NCBI GenBank assembly: GCA_023439505.1
Contig: JAEXNR010000023.1
Span: 106,331 to 170,330, forward strand
Direction of reading: 5' to 3'
Origin: Bacillota bacterium
Lineage (GTDB): Bacteria > Bacillota > Clostridia > Lachnospirales > Lachnospiraceae
Length of the DNA: 64,000 nt
Under the pieces are notes generated by a model. The model was given only the letters and a program-made list of their open reading frames with translations, was not told the DNA's origin and did not search any database. This document shows, in pieces, positions 50,160 through 58,862 of the stretch. The position numbers and the translations under genes are program-made. The first letter of the stretch is position 1. Each line of letters starts with the position of its first letter.

Positions 50160-51392
50160 TTATATCTTTCTGTAACTATCAGGTGAATCTCCTTTTAAGC
50201 TTCTGAATTTATGAATGAAGTCTTCGATAGAATGAAAGCCAACTTCAAGGCTAATTTCATTAAGAGCTTTCTTAGTATGTTTTAAAAGGTTGCAGGCATG
50301 AAAAATACGAATTTCATCTAATAGGTCTTGAAAGCTTTGACCGGTTTGTGATTTCATAAGAGACGAAACATAATCCTCATCGGCTTGGAATTGCCTGGAT
50401 ATATCTTTCAGGGTTAACTCTTCAGCATAATACAGATACAAATAATAAATTATTTGTAGATACATTTTAGGTACCACTGTCAGAGGAGTTTCCAAGGCAA
50501 AGCTGCTGGAGTATAACTTAATAAATTCTTCTGGATCTAACCCTTTTAATTTCCTAAATGCTTTTAAAAATTCTTGTTTGCTTTTATAACCAGGATAAAC
50601 ATAAGATTGTGATAAAGTTGGATCTATAGTTAAAAGATAGTTTGGGGCATAGATTAACAAAATGGTACAAGCAATCCGAATGCGAATATCATCCAATAAA
50701 TCATTAAAATTGAGCCCGGTATTCTGCTTTAAGAGTATGTTCAAATTTTTTGCATCAAGATTAAATTTTTGTGCAGCATAGGAGAGTGTAATATTTTTAT
50801 TGGAATAATTTACATGAATAAAGTCGATGAAATTCCAAATTAATTGATTGTTCACAGACCTTGTGTTTATGCTGCTTACTTCAGAAGGATAATTCTTACT
50901 GCGTCTAAATAAAACTAATATCTCAGTAATTTTCACCTTAAATATAATATCTTTCCATTTGTTTTGATCGGAATATTCATGTAAAAGTTGGTTAAATATT
51001 TTCGCAGCAAGTTTAAAATCGTCATTCTCAAAATTCGTATTTGTAGGAATATCCATAATGTCAAATAATAAATCATTAAGCTCAAAAAAATTGTTTTTAT
51101 TAATAAACATTTCTAATTTGAAGCTGCAAGTTATCATCACAAGAGGGTTTTTTGCATCAGGCATAATTTCGTGCAGATGCCAAGGGAGTAATATACTTAA
51201 GGAACCGCTTTTCAGCTCATGCTCCATTCCGTTTATCACTTCCTTACCGAATCCTGAAAGGACAAATGCCATTTCAATGAAGTCATGGCTGTGCAGAGGA
51301 ATGCATTTATCGAAGCGTGAATACACTACATGACATGGATAATTGTCTGCTTTTAATTGCTGATTATTTAAATCTACAGGAAAATATGTCAT
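50160..51392 (-). CDS. AraC-family regulator with two HTH domains (copy 2)
   Basis: A 410-residue paralogue of the neighbouring AraC gene with the same layout: cupin-like sensor (about 15-130; LHSHDFIEMAFVLSGFGKEV, LPWHLHEIMPDAK), a first HTH domain (about 187-290) that looks degenerate (ITLSYAAQKFNLDAKNLNIL), and a second well-kept one (about 305-408; LTLKDISRQFQADEDYVSSL, VGFHSIEDFIHKFRSLKGDS). GGAGGTG stands before the ATG. It is divergent from the Gfo/Idh gene; the 186-bp gap contains the shared element at 51488-51561. Confidence 0.87.
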   Translation of the reverse strand: MTYFPVDLNNQQLKADNYPCHVVYSRFDKCIPLHSHDFIEMAFVLSGFGKEVINGMEHELKSGSLSILLPWHLHEIMPDAKNPLVMITCSFKLEMFINKNNFFELNDLLFDIMDIPTNTNFENDDFKLAAKIFNQLLHEYSDQNKWKDIIFKVKITEILVLFRRSKNYPSEVSSINTRSVNNQLIWNFIDFIHVNYSNKNITLSYAAQKFNLDAKNLNILLKQNTGLNFNDLLDDIRIRIACTILLIYAPNYLLTIDPTLSQSYVYPGYKSKQEFLKAFRKLKGLDPEEFIKLYSSSFALETPLTVVPKMYLQIIYYLYLYYAEELTLKDISRQFQADEDYVSSLMKSQTGQSFQDLLDEIRIFHACNLLKHTKKALNEISLEVGFHSIEDFIHKFRSLKGDSPDSYRKI

Positions 51393-51487
51393 GACAACAC
51401 CTCCGTATAATAGCTTAAAATCAACTAAATATTAAACTGCATTAAGAAATTTGTCAAGCCAGTCGTCACAGATACAGAAATATGTCT

Positions 51488-51561
51488 GGAATTTGTATAT
51501 TAAGCATAAGAAATGACAGTATTTTAAACTGTATTATGTGATATTCTATATAAAATAATTG
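51488..51561 (+). promoter_or_regulatory. Shared 74-bp promoter element, copy A (upstream of Gfo/Idh gene)
   Basis: GGAATTTGTATATTAAGCAT followed by AAGAAATGACA, then TGTGATATTCTATATAAA and AATAATTG. The same blocks, ungapped for 60 bases, recur at 52762-52836 before the mannosidase gene. Both end a few tens of bases before the coding sequence. The distal block is a candidate AraC binding site and the TATTCTATA part a candidate -10 region. Confidence 0.7.
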
Positions 51562-51578
51562 ATAAAGGGAGACCAAAG

Positions 51579-52712
51579 ATGAAAAAAATGAAAACAGCGG
51601 TTATAGGGTGTGGAAAGATTAGTGATATTTTTTTTGAAAATATAATCAACCGGTTTGAGATTCTGGAAATAGTCGCCTGCTGCTCAAAGAGTGGAGTTTC
51701 ATCAAGTGAGAAGGCTGAAAAATATAAAATTAAGGCTGTCACGATGGAAGAGATTCTTAATGATACTTCCATAGATTTAGTCATTAATTTGACGCCACCC
51801 AAAGCTCATTACGATATTATCTCGCGATTATTATCTGCAGGTAAACATGTTTATACTGAAAAAGTAATCACAGCGGATTTTAAGGAAGCTTGTGAATTAA
51901 GAAAACTGGCTCAAAAAAACAATGTACGTCTTGGCGTCGCTCCTGATACTTTCCTGGGAGCAGGGATACAGACTGCTCGAAGAGCTGTAGAGCAAGGGCT
52001 CATTGGTACTGTGACATCATGTCATGCAAGTATTAATCGAGATATGGGTTCCTTGTATCCGTTACTCCAATTTACCACTGAACCCGGTGCGGGTATCGGT
52101 TTTGATCTGGGGATCTATTATCTTACAGCTTTACTTAGTATTCTTGGCCCTGTAGAAAAGGTCAGTGGAATGGTCAGAACTAACCATAAACAACGGATAT
52201 TTGAAAATCCGGCTTTATATAATTATGGAGAATCCTATGAAATACAAAATGAAAATGTTATGGTAGGTACCCTCGCATTTTGCAATGGAGTATTGGGTTC
52301 GCTTAATTTTAATGGAGATTCTATTTTTCCTGAGGCGCCGGATTTAATTTTGTATGGCACAGAGGGAATTATTTCTTTACCAAATCCAAATGAATTTGGA
52401 GGTCAAGTTACTCTTCAGAAAAAAGGTTTGGATAAGCCGCCGGTTGTACTCCCAATTAATTATGGCTTTGAAACTGATTCAAGAGGTATTGGTGCTGCAG
52501 AGATGGCCTGGGCAATTCAGAAGGATCGTCCACATAGGGCAAATATCGATATGGCATGTCATGTTGTTGAAATCCTATCAGGAATCTTGAAAAGCAGTGA
52601 AAACAATTGCTCTCAGAAATTAGAATCGACATTTGTTCAACTACCAGGGCTTCCGGAAGGACATCTTGATAAGTATATTTTGAACAATCCGGAAGTAGCA
52701 TTAATACATTAA
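51579..52712 (+). CDS. Gfo/Idh/MocA-family oxidoreductase
   Basis: A 377-residue NAD(P)-dependent sugar or sugar-acid dehydrogenase. The Rossmann motif AVIGCGKISDIFFENI opens the protein, VINLTPPKAHYDIISRLLSA and GKHVYTEKVIT follow; the usual EKP is EKV here, keeping the lysine. The C-terminal substrate domain includes EPGAGIGFDLGIYYLTALLS with the Asp/Tyr-type catalytic block. The substrate is unknown; the mannosidase and symporter next door suggest a mannose-containing disaccharide or derivative. Start ATG 51579 is preceded by AAAGGGAG. An element shared with the mannosidase promoter lies directly upstream. Confidence 0.92.
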   Translation: MKKMKTAVIGCGKISDIFFENIINRFEILEIVACCSKSGVSSSEKAEKYKIKAVTMEEILNDTSIDLVINLTPPKAHYDIISRLLSAGKHVYTEKVITADFKEACELRKLAQKNNVRLGVAPDTFLGAGIQTARRAVEQGLIGTVTSCHASINRDMGSLYPLLQFTTEPGAGIGFDLGIYYLTALLSILGPVEKVSGMVRTNHKQRIFENPALYNYGESYEIQNENVMVGTLAFCNGVLGSLNFNGDSIFPEAPDLILYGTEGIISLPNPNEFGGQVTLQKKGLDKPPVVLPINYGFETDSRGIGAAEMAWAIQKDRPHRANIDMACHVVEILSGILKSSENNCSQKLESTFVQLPGLPEGHLDKYILNNPEVALIH

Positions 52713-52761
52713 TCTCTATCTTTTACAAACAATAGATAATTATTTATATTGAAATGTGTTC

Positions 52762-52836
52762 GGAATTTGTGTATTAAGCATAAGAAATGACAACGGCTTA
52801 AGCTATATCTTGTGATATTCTATAAATAAATAATTG
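52762..52836 (+). promoter_or_regulatory. Shared promoter element, copy B (upstream of beta-mannosidase gene)
   Basis: GGAATTTGTGTATTAAGCAT, AAGAAATGACA and TTGTGATATTCTATAAATAA repeat copy A with about one mismatch in the first 31 bases and only scattered matches in the middle 19. It lies 60 bases before the mannosidase start. Confidence 0.7.
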
Positions 52837-52896
52837 TAATGGAATTAAATATGTTGAATTATTTTGAACTAACAACTTATGGAGGAATTATGTTAT

Positions 52897-55407
52897 ATGA
52901 AAAGTATTGATTTGAATGGAAAATGGAAATTTAAGAATGTTGTAAAAGAAGAATGGATTGATGCAAAAGTCCCGGGAACTGTTTTTTCTGATTTGCTGAA
53001 TGCGGGACTAACCGTTGATCCATTTTACAGAGACAACGAGGACAAGATACAGGAGTTGTTTTTAGAGGATTATGAATATGTTCGGGAATTTGAAGTTTTA
53101 AGCAGTCATATGGAGAATGATGAAGTTTTGCTTTGCTGTGAGGGTCTTGATACATTAGCGGACGTTTATTTAAACAAACAGCTGATTGCAAATACGGATA
53201 ACATGCACAGGACATATAAGTTCGATGTCAGGAAAAACCTTATAGTTGGTATCAATGAAATTCATATTGTATTTCACTCACCTAAGAAGTATATAAAAAG
53301 CAAAGCTGAGTTTAGCAGACTTCCAAGTGTCTTAGGGAATACCGGAGTAGATCACATCAGAAAAGCACAGTGTGCCTTTGGGTGGGATTGGGGTTTGAGT
53401 CTTCCTGATTCAGGTATTTGGAAGAATATCTTTATTGATTGTAACAACACGGCAGTAATAGATGAATTCTACATAACGCAACACCATGAGGATAATAAAG
53501 TAACACTTCAGACAAGTATGGATTTCAAGATCTGGAGTGACAAGGCTCTTAATGCAGAGATTATTGTAACCGGTCCTGATAACAAAGCGATGATTGCAAA
53601 AGGACAGGTTGATTCAGTTAGTAAGAAATATACTGCAACGATCGAGATTCATGATCCTAAACTTTGGTGGCCGAATGGATACGGGGAACATCCGCTGTAT
53701 AAAGTATCGATGAATCTAAAGGATGGAGATACTGTAATTGACTCCAAAATGGTAACCATAGGTTTAAGAACAATCGTACTTAGACGTGAAACTGATGAAT
53801 GGGGTAAATCCTATGAATTAGTTGTTAATGGCATAGCAATTTTCGTAAGGGGTTCCAATCTAATTATCGAAGATAGTGTAATGACAAGATATACTCCAGA
53901 GCGCACCGAAAAAATGCTTAAGGACTGTGTAGAAGCAAACTTTAACTGTGTGAGAGTATGGGGAGGAGCTCTTTATCCTTATGATGATTTTTATGAGACC
54001 TGTGATAAGCTGGGACTCGTTCTCTATCATGATTTTATGTTCGCCTGCCATGCTTACCCAGTGTACGAAGAGTTTCTCGATAGTATTAGAGAAGAAATAA
54101 AAGACAATGTAAAGAGAATCAGACATCATGCATGCTTGGGCTTGTGGAATGGAAATAACGAAATAGAGACGATTATTGATATGTTTACTAACAAATATGA
54201 GCCAATGTTCCTAGATATCCAGAAGCGTTTTAACTGTAATATTAATTCTGATGAGGAAAGATCGGTAAAAGAAGAGTATAAACAACTTTTTGCAGAAGTA
54301 ATACCTGAATTGCTGAGAGAGGTAGATCCAAATACTTCCTATGTACGATGCTCTCCGTCAAATGATGAATTTTTTAGTCATAATGAGAAAACCGGTGATA
54401 CTCACATCTATATCACTTATCTTGGCAAGTTGCCTTATAAAAAACAGCGGGATTATTATTTCAGGTTTATATCTGAAATGGGCTTCCAGAGCTATCCAAG
54501 TATAAAGACAATTGAGACGTTCACGTTACCAGAAGATCGTCGGCCGGATTCACCAATTATGTATAAGCACCAAAAGTCCAATAATGGAAATCAGGATATA
54601 GAATTGTATATGCAGAGGGAATTTAATTTACCTAAGGATTTTGGACTGTATGTTTACGCATCGCAGATTATGGCAGGAGAAATTCTGAAATGTTGTATTG
54701 AGCACTTGCGCAGAAACCGCGGTCGCTGCATGGGAGTGATAACCTGGCAGTTAAATGATTGTTGGCCAGTAGTTTCATGGGCTGGTATTGATTACTTTGG
54801 CAGATGGAAGGCACAGCAGTATTATTCCAAGCGTTTCTATGAGCCTGTTCTGGTTTCTGCTTATGAGGAGGGTTCAAAGGCTGACATCTATGTTACAAAC
54901 GATACCTTTGAAGCAATCAATGGAACCTTGAAGTGGGCATTGAAAGATAATGGATCAGCCGTTATTATTCAGGGTGAGGAAGAGGTAAGCATAGAATCGC
55001 TTTCTGCAAAAAACTGCATACAGCTTGATTTTGCTGATTTAGTAAAGGATTTTAAACCAGAGAGTAATTATGTAGAATTTACTTTAACATCTGGAGCAAA
55101 AGAATTAGGAAACGGTACAGTTATTTTTGTTCCAGCAAAGGAATTCAAGTTCCTCAATCCCGAGATAAATGTTACCGTAGAGGAGGATGAAACCTCTTTC
55201 TTATTAAAAGTAAATGCAAAAGCTTATGCTAAATCGGTTGGATTGGACCTTGAAAAAGCGGATTGTATTTTCAGTGACAATTATTTTGATGTCTCAGCTG
55301 ATGCAGTTAAAGTAATTGAAGTCAAGAAATCCAGTCTTTCAGAAAAGCTTAACCTTAATCAATTCAGAAATCAACTCAAAATAGTTAGCGTTTATAATAT
55401 TGCATAG
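52897..55407 (+). CDS. Glycoside hydrolase family 2 beta-mannosidase
   Basis: A ~836-residue cytoplasmic GH2 enzyme expected to release mannose from beta-mannosides. Domain order: N-terminal jelly roll (about 1-170; DLNGKWKFKN, KVPGTVFSDLLNAGL), Ig-like domain (about 180-285), TIM barrel (about 290-640) and C-terminal beta domains. The barrel has NFNCVRVWGGALYPYDDFYE, the acid/base block LGLWNGNNEIE, and the nucleophile block FISEMGFQSYPS; TWQLNDCWPVVSW is typical of mannosidases. There is no signal peptide, so the substrate must be imported, probably by the symporter encoded downstream. ATG 52897 is chosen, ten bases after GGAGGA. Confidence 0.93.
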   Translation: MKSIDLNGKWKFKNVVKEEWIDAKVPGTVFSDLLNAGLTVDPFYRDNEDKIQELFLEDYEYVREFEVLSSHMENDEVLLCCEGLDTLADVYLNKQLIANTDNMHRTYKFDVRKNLIVGINEIHIVFHSPKKYIKSKAEFSRLPSVLGNTGVDHIRKAQCAFGWDWGLSLPDSGIWKNIFIDCNNTAVIDEFYITQHHEDNKVTLQTSMDFKIWSDKALNAEIIVTGPDNKAMIAKGQVDSVSKKYTATIEIHDPKLWWPNGYGEHPLYKVSMNLKDGDTVIDSKMVTIGLRTIVLRRETDEWGKSYELVVNGIAIFVRGSNLIIEDSVMTRYTPERTEKMLKDCVEANFNCVRVWGGALYPYDDFYETCDKLGLVLYHDFMFACHAYPVYEEFLDSIREEIKDNVKRIRHHACLGLWNGNNEIETIIDMFTNKYEPMFLDIQKRFNCNINSDEERSVKEEYKQLFAEVIPELLREVDPNTSYVRCSPSNDEFFSHNEKTGDTHIYITYLGKLPYKKQRDYYFRFISEMGFQSYPSIKTIETFTLPEDRRPDSPIMYKHQKSNNGNQDIELYMQREFNLPKDFGLYVYASQIMAGEILKCCIEHLRRNRGRCMGVITWQLNDCWPVVSWAGIDYFGRWKAQQYYSKRFYEPVLVSAYEEGSKADIYVTNDTFEAINGTLKWALKDNGSAVIIQGEEEVSIESLSAKNCIQLDFADLVKDFKPESNYVEFTLTSGAKELGNGTVIFVPAKEFKFLNPEINVTVEEDETSFLLKVNAKAYAKSVGLDLEKADCIFSDNYFDVSADAVKVIEVKKSSLSEKLNLNQFRNQLKIVSVYNIA

Positions 55408-55532
55408 ATGCTGGAAATGATATAACTATAAGAATTAAAAATCGAGAGTAAATAACAATGGAAGAAAAAGCATTATAAGGACCAGTAATGCGAGTTTACT
55501 AAATATATTTTTTAGACCAGGAGGAGAACAAG

Positions 55533-56897
55533 GTGAAAAAAAGACATAAGCTAGGATATGGTATAGGGGATATGGGTGCAGGTACTATATGGGGGTTGAC
55601 CGGTGGTTTCCTAATGGTATATATGACTGATACAGTGGGTATTAGCGCGGCTTTATTAGGAACATTAATTTTAGCCGCACGATTATTCGATGGAGTTTCC
55701 GATGCATTTATGGGTACGTTGATCGACAATACTCATACCAAAATTGGTAAAGCACGTCCATGGTTTTTGGCAAGTATCTTGCCACTGGTAGTGTGTTCAA
55801 TTCTGCTATTTAATATACCAAGCAGTTTTTCCGTAACAGGCAAAAGCATTTATTTCTTTGTGATGTATTTTGCAGTGACTGTTGTTTTTTATACCATCAA
55901 TAATGTATCTTATAATTCGTTTCCTGCGCTTGTGACTGATAAAACCGAGGATAGGATTGGGATGGCTTTATTCCGGTATGTATTAAGCATATCCACCGGT
56001 CTTGTAGTTAGTGTAATTACAATACCATTGTTAAAAAGGCTGGGAGGTCTTAATAATCAAGCTGCCTGGTCTAAAGTAGTTCTTCTTTATTGCGTAATTG
56101 GTCTTGTGGCATTGACGATTACAGGATTTTCTGTTAAAGAAATCATTACAGCAAAGAAGGCTAAGAGTGAAGCGAATAAAGAAGACAGTATTCCATTCTA
56201 TAAAGCCTTCAAATACACATTTAGCAATAAGTATTTCCTTAATATGATCACTAGTTCCATAATGGGGATGACACGCATGGGTGTAGCGGGTGCGGGGATT
56301 TATTATGCTCAATATAATTTAGGTAATGCCGATCTAGTAGGCGTAATGTCTATTGCCTCCTTGCTGCCCATGATAGTGGGAATGCTGATCAGCGCTCCTT
56401 TTCTAACGAAATATGGCATGCAAAAATCCCGCATTATCGGAAGCAGCATTAGTTTATTTGGAGGGATTTTGGCCGCTTTGTTTTGTAATAATTTATCCAT
56501 GTTATTACTGGGTACTGCATTGATTGCATTTGGTACCGGTCCGTCCTCCGCATCAAACTCTGCTCTTTTGGCTTATGTGGTTGACTATGGAGAGTGGAAA
56601 AACAAAGCGAAACTTGCCGGAACCATCTTTAGCTGTAACAGTGTTGGTACAAAATTAGGGACAGGCATTGGCAGTGCAATAGTTGGCTGGGGATTAGCTA
56701 TAGGGGGATACATGGCAGGCAGTCCCTCACAGTCAGCAAGTACACTATTTGCAATAAAGGCTGTATGCCTCTATATCCCAGTTGTCTTATTAACGGTTGG
56801 ATTGATATTGAACTGTTTCCTGGATATTGAGAGGAAGATTCCTGAAATTAAGAAAGAACTGGCAGCACGCAATGCATTGGAAAGCGGAGAGAATTAG
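55533..56897 (+). CDS. GPH-family (MelB-like) sugar:cation symporter
   Basis: A 454-residue, twelve-helix transporter of the glycoside-pentoside-hexuronide family within the MFS. LGYGIGDMGAGTIWGLTGGF at the N terminus, then LAARLFDGVSDAFMGTLIDN and GKARPWFLAS are the family signatures (cation site Asp residues in GVSDAFMG). It probably imports the beta-mannoside cut by the GH2 enzyme. The start is GTG 55533 with AGGAGGAGAACAAG upstream. It ends the locus, with a terminator at 56954-56988. Confidence 0.93.
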   Translation: MKKRHKLGYGIGDMGAGTIWGLTGGFLMVYMTDTVGISAALLGTLILAARLFDGVSDAFMGTLIDNTHTKIGKARPWFLASILPLVVCSILLFNIPSSFSVTGKSIYFFVMYFAVTVVFYTINNVSYNSFPALVTDKTEDRIGMALFRYVLSISTGLVVSVITIPLLKRLGGLNNQAAWSKVVLLYCVIGLVALTITGFSVKEIITAKKAKSEANKEDSIPFYKAFKYTFSNKYFLNMITSSIMGMTRMGVAGAGIYYAQYNLGNADLVGVMSIASLLPMIVGMLISAPFLTKYGMQKSRIIGSSISLFGGILAALFCNNLSMLLLGTALIAFGTGPSSASNSALLAYVVDYGEWKNKAKLAGTIFSCNSVGTKLGTGIGSAIVGWGLAIGGYMAGSPSQSASTLFAIKAVCLYIPVVLLTVGLILNCFLDIERKIPEIKKELAARNALESGEN

Positions 56898-56953
56898 AAG
56901 CACCGACAGCATGGTTCTTAAATTATAAAAAAATATAAGAAACTTCTAGAAAA

Positions 56954-56988
56954 ACTTAAGCAATCCGTCCAAGGATGGTTGCTTAAGT
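56954..56988 (+). terminator. Terminator of the mannoside locus
   Basis: A 10-bp stem (ACTTAAGCAA/TTGCTTAAGT) with extra internal pairing, followed by ATTTTTGT. Confidence 0.85.
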
Positions 56989-57014
56989 ATTTTTGTACTA
57001 TTATTCGTTTATGA

Positions 57015-57304
57015 ATGGAAGATTTCTATACTCACTGGGCGAAATCACCTTCTAATTTTGCTATCTTAGAGTTAATGAAAGATGGTAAACCAGTATTTGA
57101 TAAATTACAAGAACTTGATGAAAGTGGTATGGACCCAGCAGGTAAAGAAGGGCAGGAACTTGCAAAACAATGGTGGAGTATGTGGGTGAGGATAGCGAAA
57201 TCGTTCCGTTTGATGTAAGAAGCAATAAAGAAATTTTGGAGAATTTTCTTGGGAAGGCTCTAAAAATATATTTTTATGATAGTATGCGGAAAAGCGATAA
57301 TTAG
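57015..57304 (+). pseudogene. Frameshifted remnant of a TipAS-like regulator
   Basis: The frame from 57015 encodes FYTHWAKSPSNFAI, KLQELDESGMDPAGKEGQEL and AKQWWSMW, which resembles the C-terminal drug-sensing TipAS domain of MerR regulators (pattern DP...EGQ.LA..WW). It then runs out of frame, while the next frame from about 57188 stays open for 38 codons to the TAG at 57302-57304 (EDSEIVPFDVRSNKEILENF). No MerR DNA-binding part and no ribosome binding site are present. A truncated, frameshifted relic is the simplest reading; a short real protein of 67 residues is possible. Confidence 0.5.
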
Positions 57305-57354
57305 TAATAAAGAACGCAAATAAAATATATAATTTATGAAAAGAGGTAGCCTAT

Positions 57355-58623
57355 ATGAAATATAAAGCTAATATTTTTGATAATGTTGAATACTTAGGAG
57401 ATGTTACAGGATTTAATGACCATCAGCTTCACTGCGTAATCTACCTTAAAAATCAGTTAAATGCTGATACTATGGAGAAAGCCGTTAAAATACTAATAAA
57501 AACGATTCCAATTCTATCGAGAGTATATCGGAATTACGGAGGAGATTGCTTTTGGGAGGATACCAACAATCCAAATTGGAAAGATCTCTTCACCATTGTA
57601 CACAATAAAGAAGATTTTGATAAGTTCACCTTCTCAAAAACAGATGAAGCAACAGGACCGCAGATTAAGGTCTGTCTTTTACAATCGGATCATGATGCCT
57701 TATCCATCATTATGAACCATATGGTCGGTGATGCGGCAAGCTTTAAGCAATGTATCTATCTTCTGGCGGATATCTATTCGAAATTGATAAAGGATCAGAG
57801 TTATGTGCCAGATTATATCATTGACGGCGATAGAAGCATCAAGAACATTACAAAGAAAGTTGGATTTTTCTACATAATCAAGTCATTGTTTTTCGGCAGT
57901 AAGGATAACAATCTTAGCACAGAAGAATTTCCTTTTAGTAAAGAGGAGGAGGTTTCTCCCCTTATTGCAGTACATGAAATACTGCCTGGTACGTTTCTCA
58001 AAATCCGAAATTTGTGCAAAAGTGATAATGTTACGATAAACGATGTTATAATTACAGCTTACTTACGCGTACTCTCAGAAGAACTAAAATTGAATGGGAA
58101 AGAACTTGAGTTACCTTTTATGATAGATATGCGGAAATATTTAGAAGATAAGAGTTTTCATTCGCTTGCAAATCTTTCTTCAACCGCTACGCTTAGCAGT
58201 AACGTGATTCCGGGAGAAGATTTCAGGCAGTCTTTGAACAGGGTAAGTGCAGCAATGAATGCGAAGAAATCGGAACAATTAGGAATGCATACGGTACTTA
58301 ATTTAAGAATGTTGTCTATATTATTTCCTAAGAAAAGTTACAGTATATTAGAAGATACATTGAACAACCCCAAGATCTGTATGACGAATATCGGAGTGCT
58401 GGATTCAGAGAGACTTATATTTGGTGACTCAGAAGTTACAAATGTTATAATGTGCGGTTCTATTAAATACCGTCCTCATCTTCAGATGTCTGTAAGCACC
58501 TTTAATGACAAGATGACTTTATGTGTAAATCTCTATGGAAGTAAGAGTGACCGTGATAATATAACTAGATTTCTAAAAGCAGTGGAGAAAGAGCTTGTTA
58601 ATTATACTGCATCCCAAGACTAA
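57355..58623 (+). CDS. Condensation/alcohol-acetyltransferase superfamily protein
   Basis: A 422-residue protein of the BAHD/condensation/CAT-like superfamily, which transfers acyl groups between two binding lobes. The catalytic region reads IIMNHMVGDAASFKQ at about residues 119-133, keeping the His and Asp of the HxxxDG motif with Ala in place of Gly. A second-lobe motif FMIDMRKYLEDKS (about residue 260) matches the DFG-like position. It resembles stand-alone condensation or alcohol acetyltransferase-like proteins of Clostridia; no carrier protein or adenylation domain is nearby. AAGAGGTAGCC precedes the ATG. Substrates cannot be named. Confidence 0.75.
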   Translation: MKYKANIFDNVEYLGDVTGFNDHQLHCVIYLKNQLNADTMEKAVKILIKTIPILSRVYRNYGGDCFWEDTNNPNWKDLFTIVHNKEDFDKFTFSKTDEATGPQIKVCLLQSDHDALSIIMNHMVGDAASFKQCIYLLADIYSKLIKDQSYVPDYIIDGDRSIKNITKKVGFFYIIKSLFFGSKDNNLSTEEFPFSKEEEVSPLIAVHEILPGTFLKIRNLCKSDNVTINDVIITAYLRVLSEELKLNGKELELPFMIDMRKYLEDKSFHSLANLSSTATLSSNVIPGEDFRQSLNRVSAAMNAKKSEQLGMHTVLNLRMLSILFPKKSYSILEDTLNNPKICMTNIGVLDSERLIFGDSEVTNVIMCGSIKYRPHLQMSVSTFNDKMTLCVNLYGSKSDRDNITRFLKAVEKELVNYTASQD

Positions 58624-58648
58624 TATATTTTTATTTTTTATAATATAA

Positions 58649-58710
58649 TAGTGCAATAGAAAGCAGTAAAGAAATGTATCATTATTTCTTTACTGCTTTC
58701 TATTGCACTA
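58649..58710. repeat. Perfect 27-bp inverted repeat (GTGCAATAGAAAGCAGTAAAG arms)
   Basis: Two perfectly complementary 27-base arms (58649-58675, 58684-58710) with an 8-base loop, downstream of the acyltransferase gene. No clean T run follows on either strand, so it is not a standard terminator. Arms begin with TAGTGCAATA, a motif also seen at 39374 and 46236. Confidence 0.85.
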
Positions 58711-58771
58711 AAACTGACCTTTTTTGTGATATTATCATATGTCATTGAATTAATGAAAGATGGACAGAATA

Positions 58772-58813
58772 AAGCCTATGAAAATGACTAATACAAGGCA
58801 TTTCCATAGGCTT
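58772..58813. terminator. Hairpin downstream of the SDR gene
   Basis: A 15-bp stem with one mismatch (AAGCCTATGAAAATG against CATTTCCATAGGCTT) and a 12-base loop. On the minus strand it is followed by TATTCTG. It probably ends the FadH-type/SDR operon. Confidence 0.6.
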
Positions 58814-58862
58814 AAAAGTTTTGATGTTTCAGTATCTTTTTGCTATTTAAGTATAACTTTTA

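Noticed and set aside
58723..58741. Promoter at TTTGTGATATTATCATATG
   Set aside because: No gene starts downstream on the plus strand and no -10 box fits; only the resemblance to the operator at 61833 is retained as a finding.
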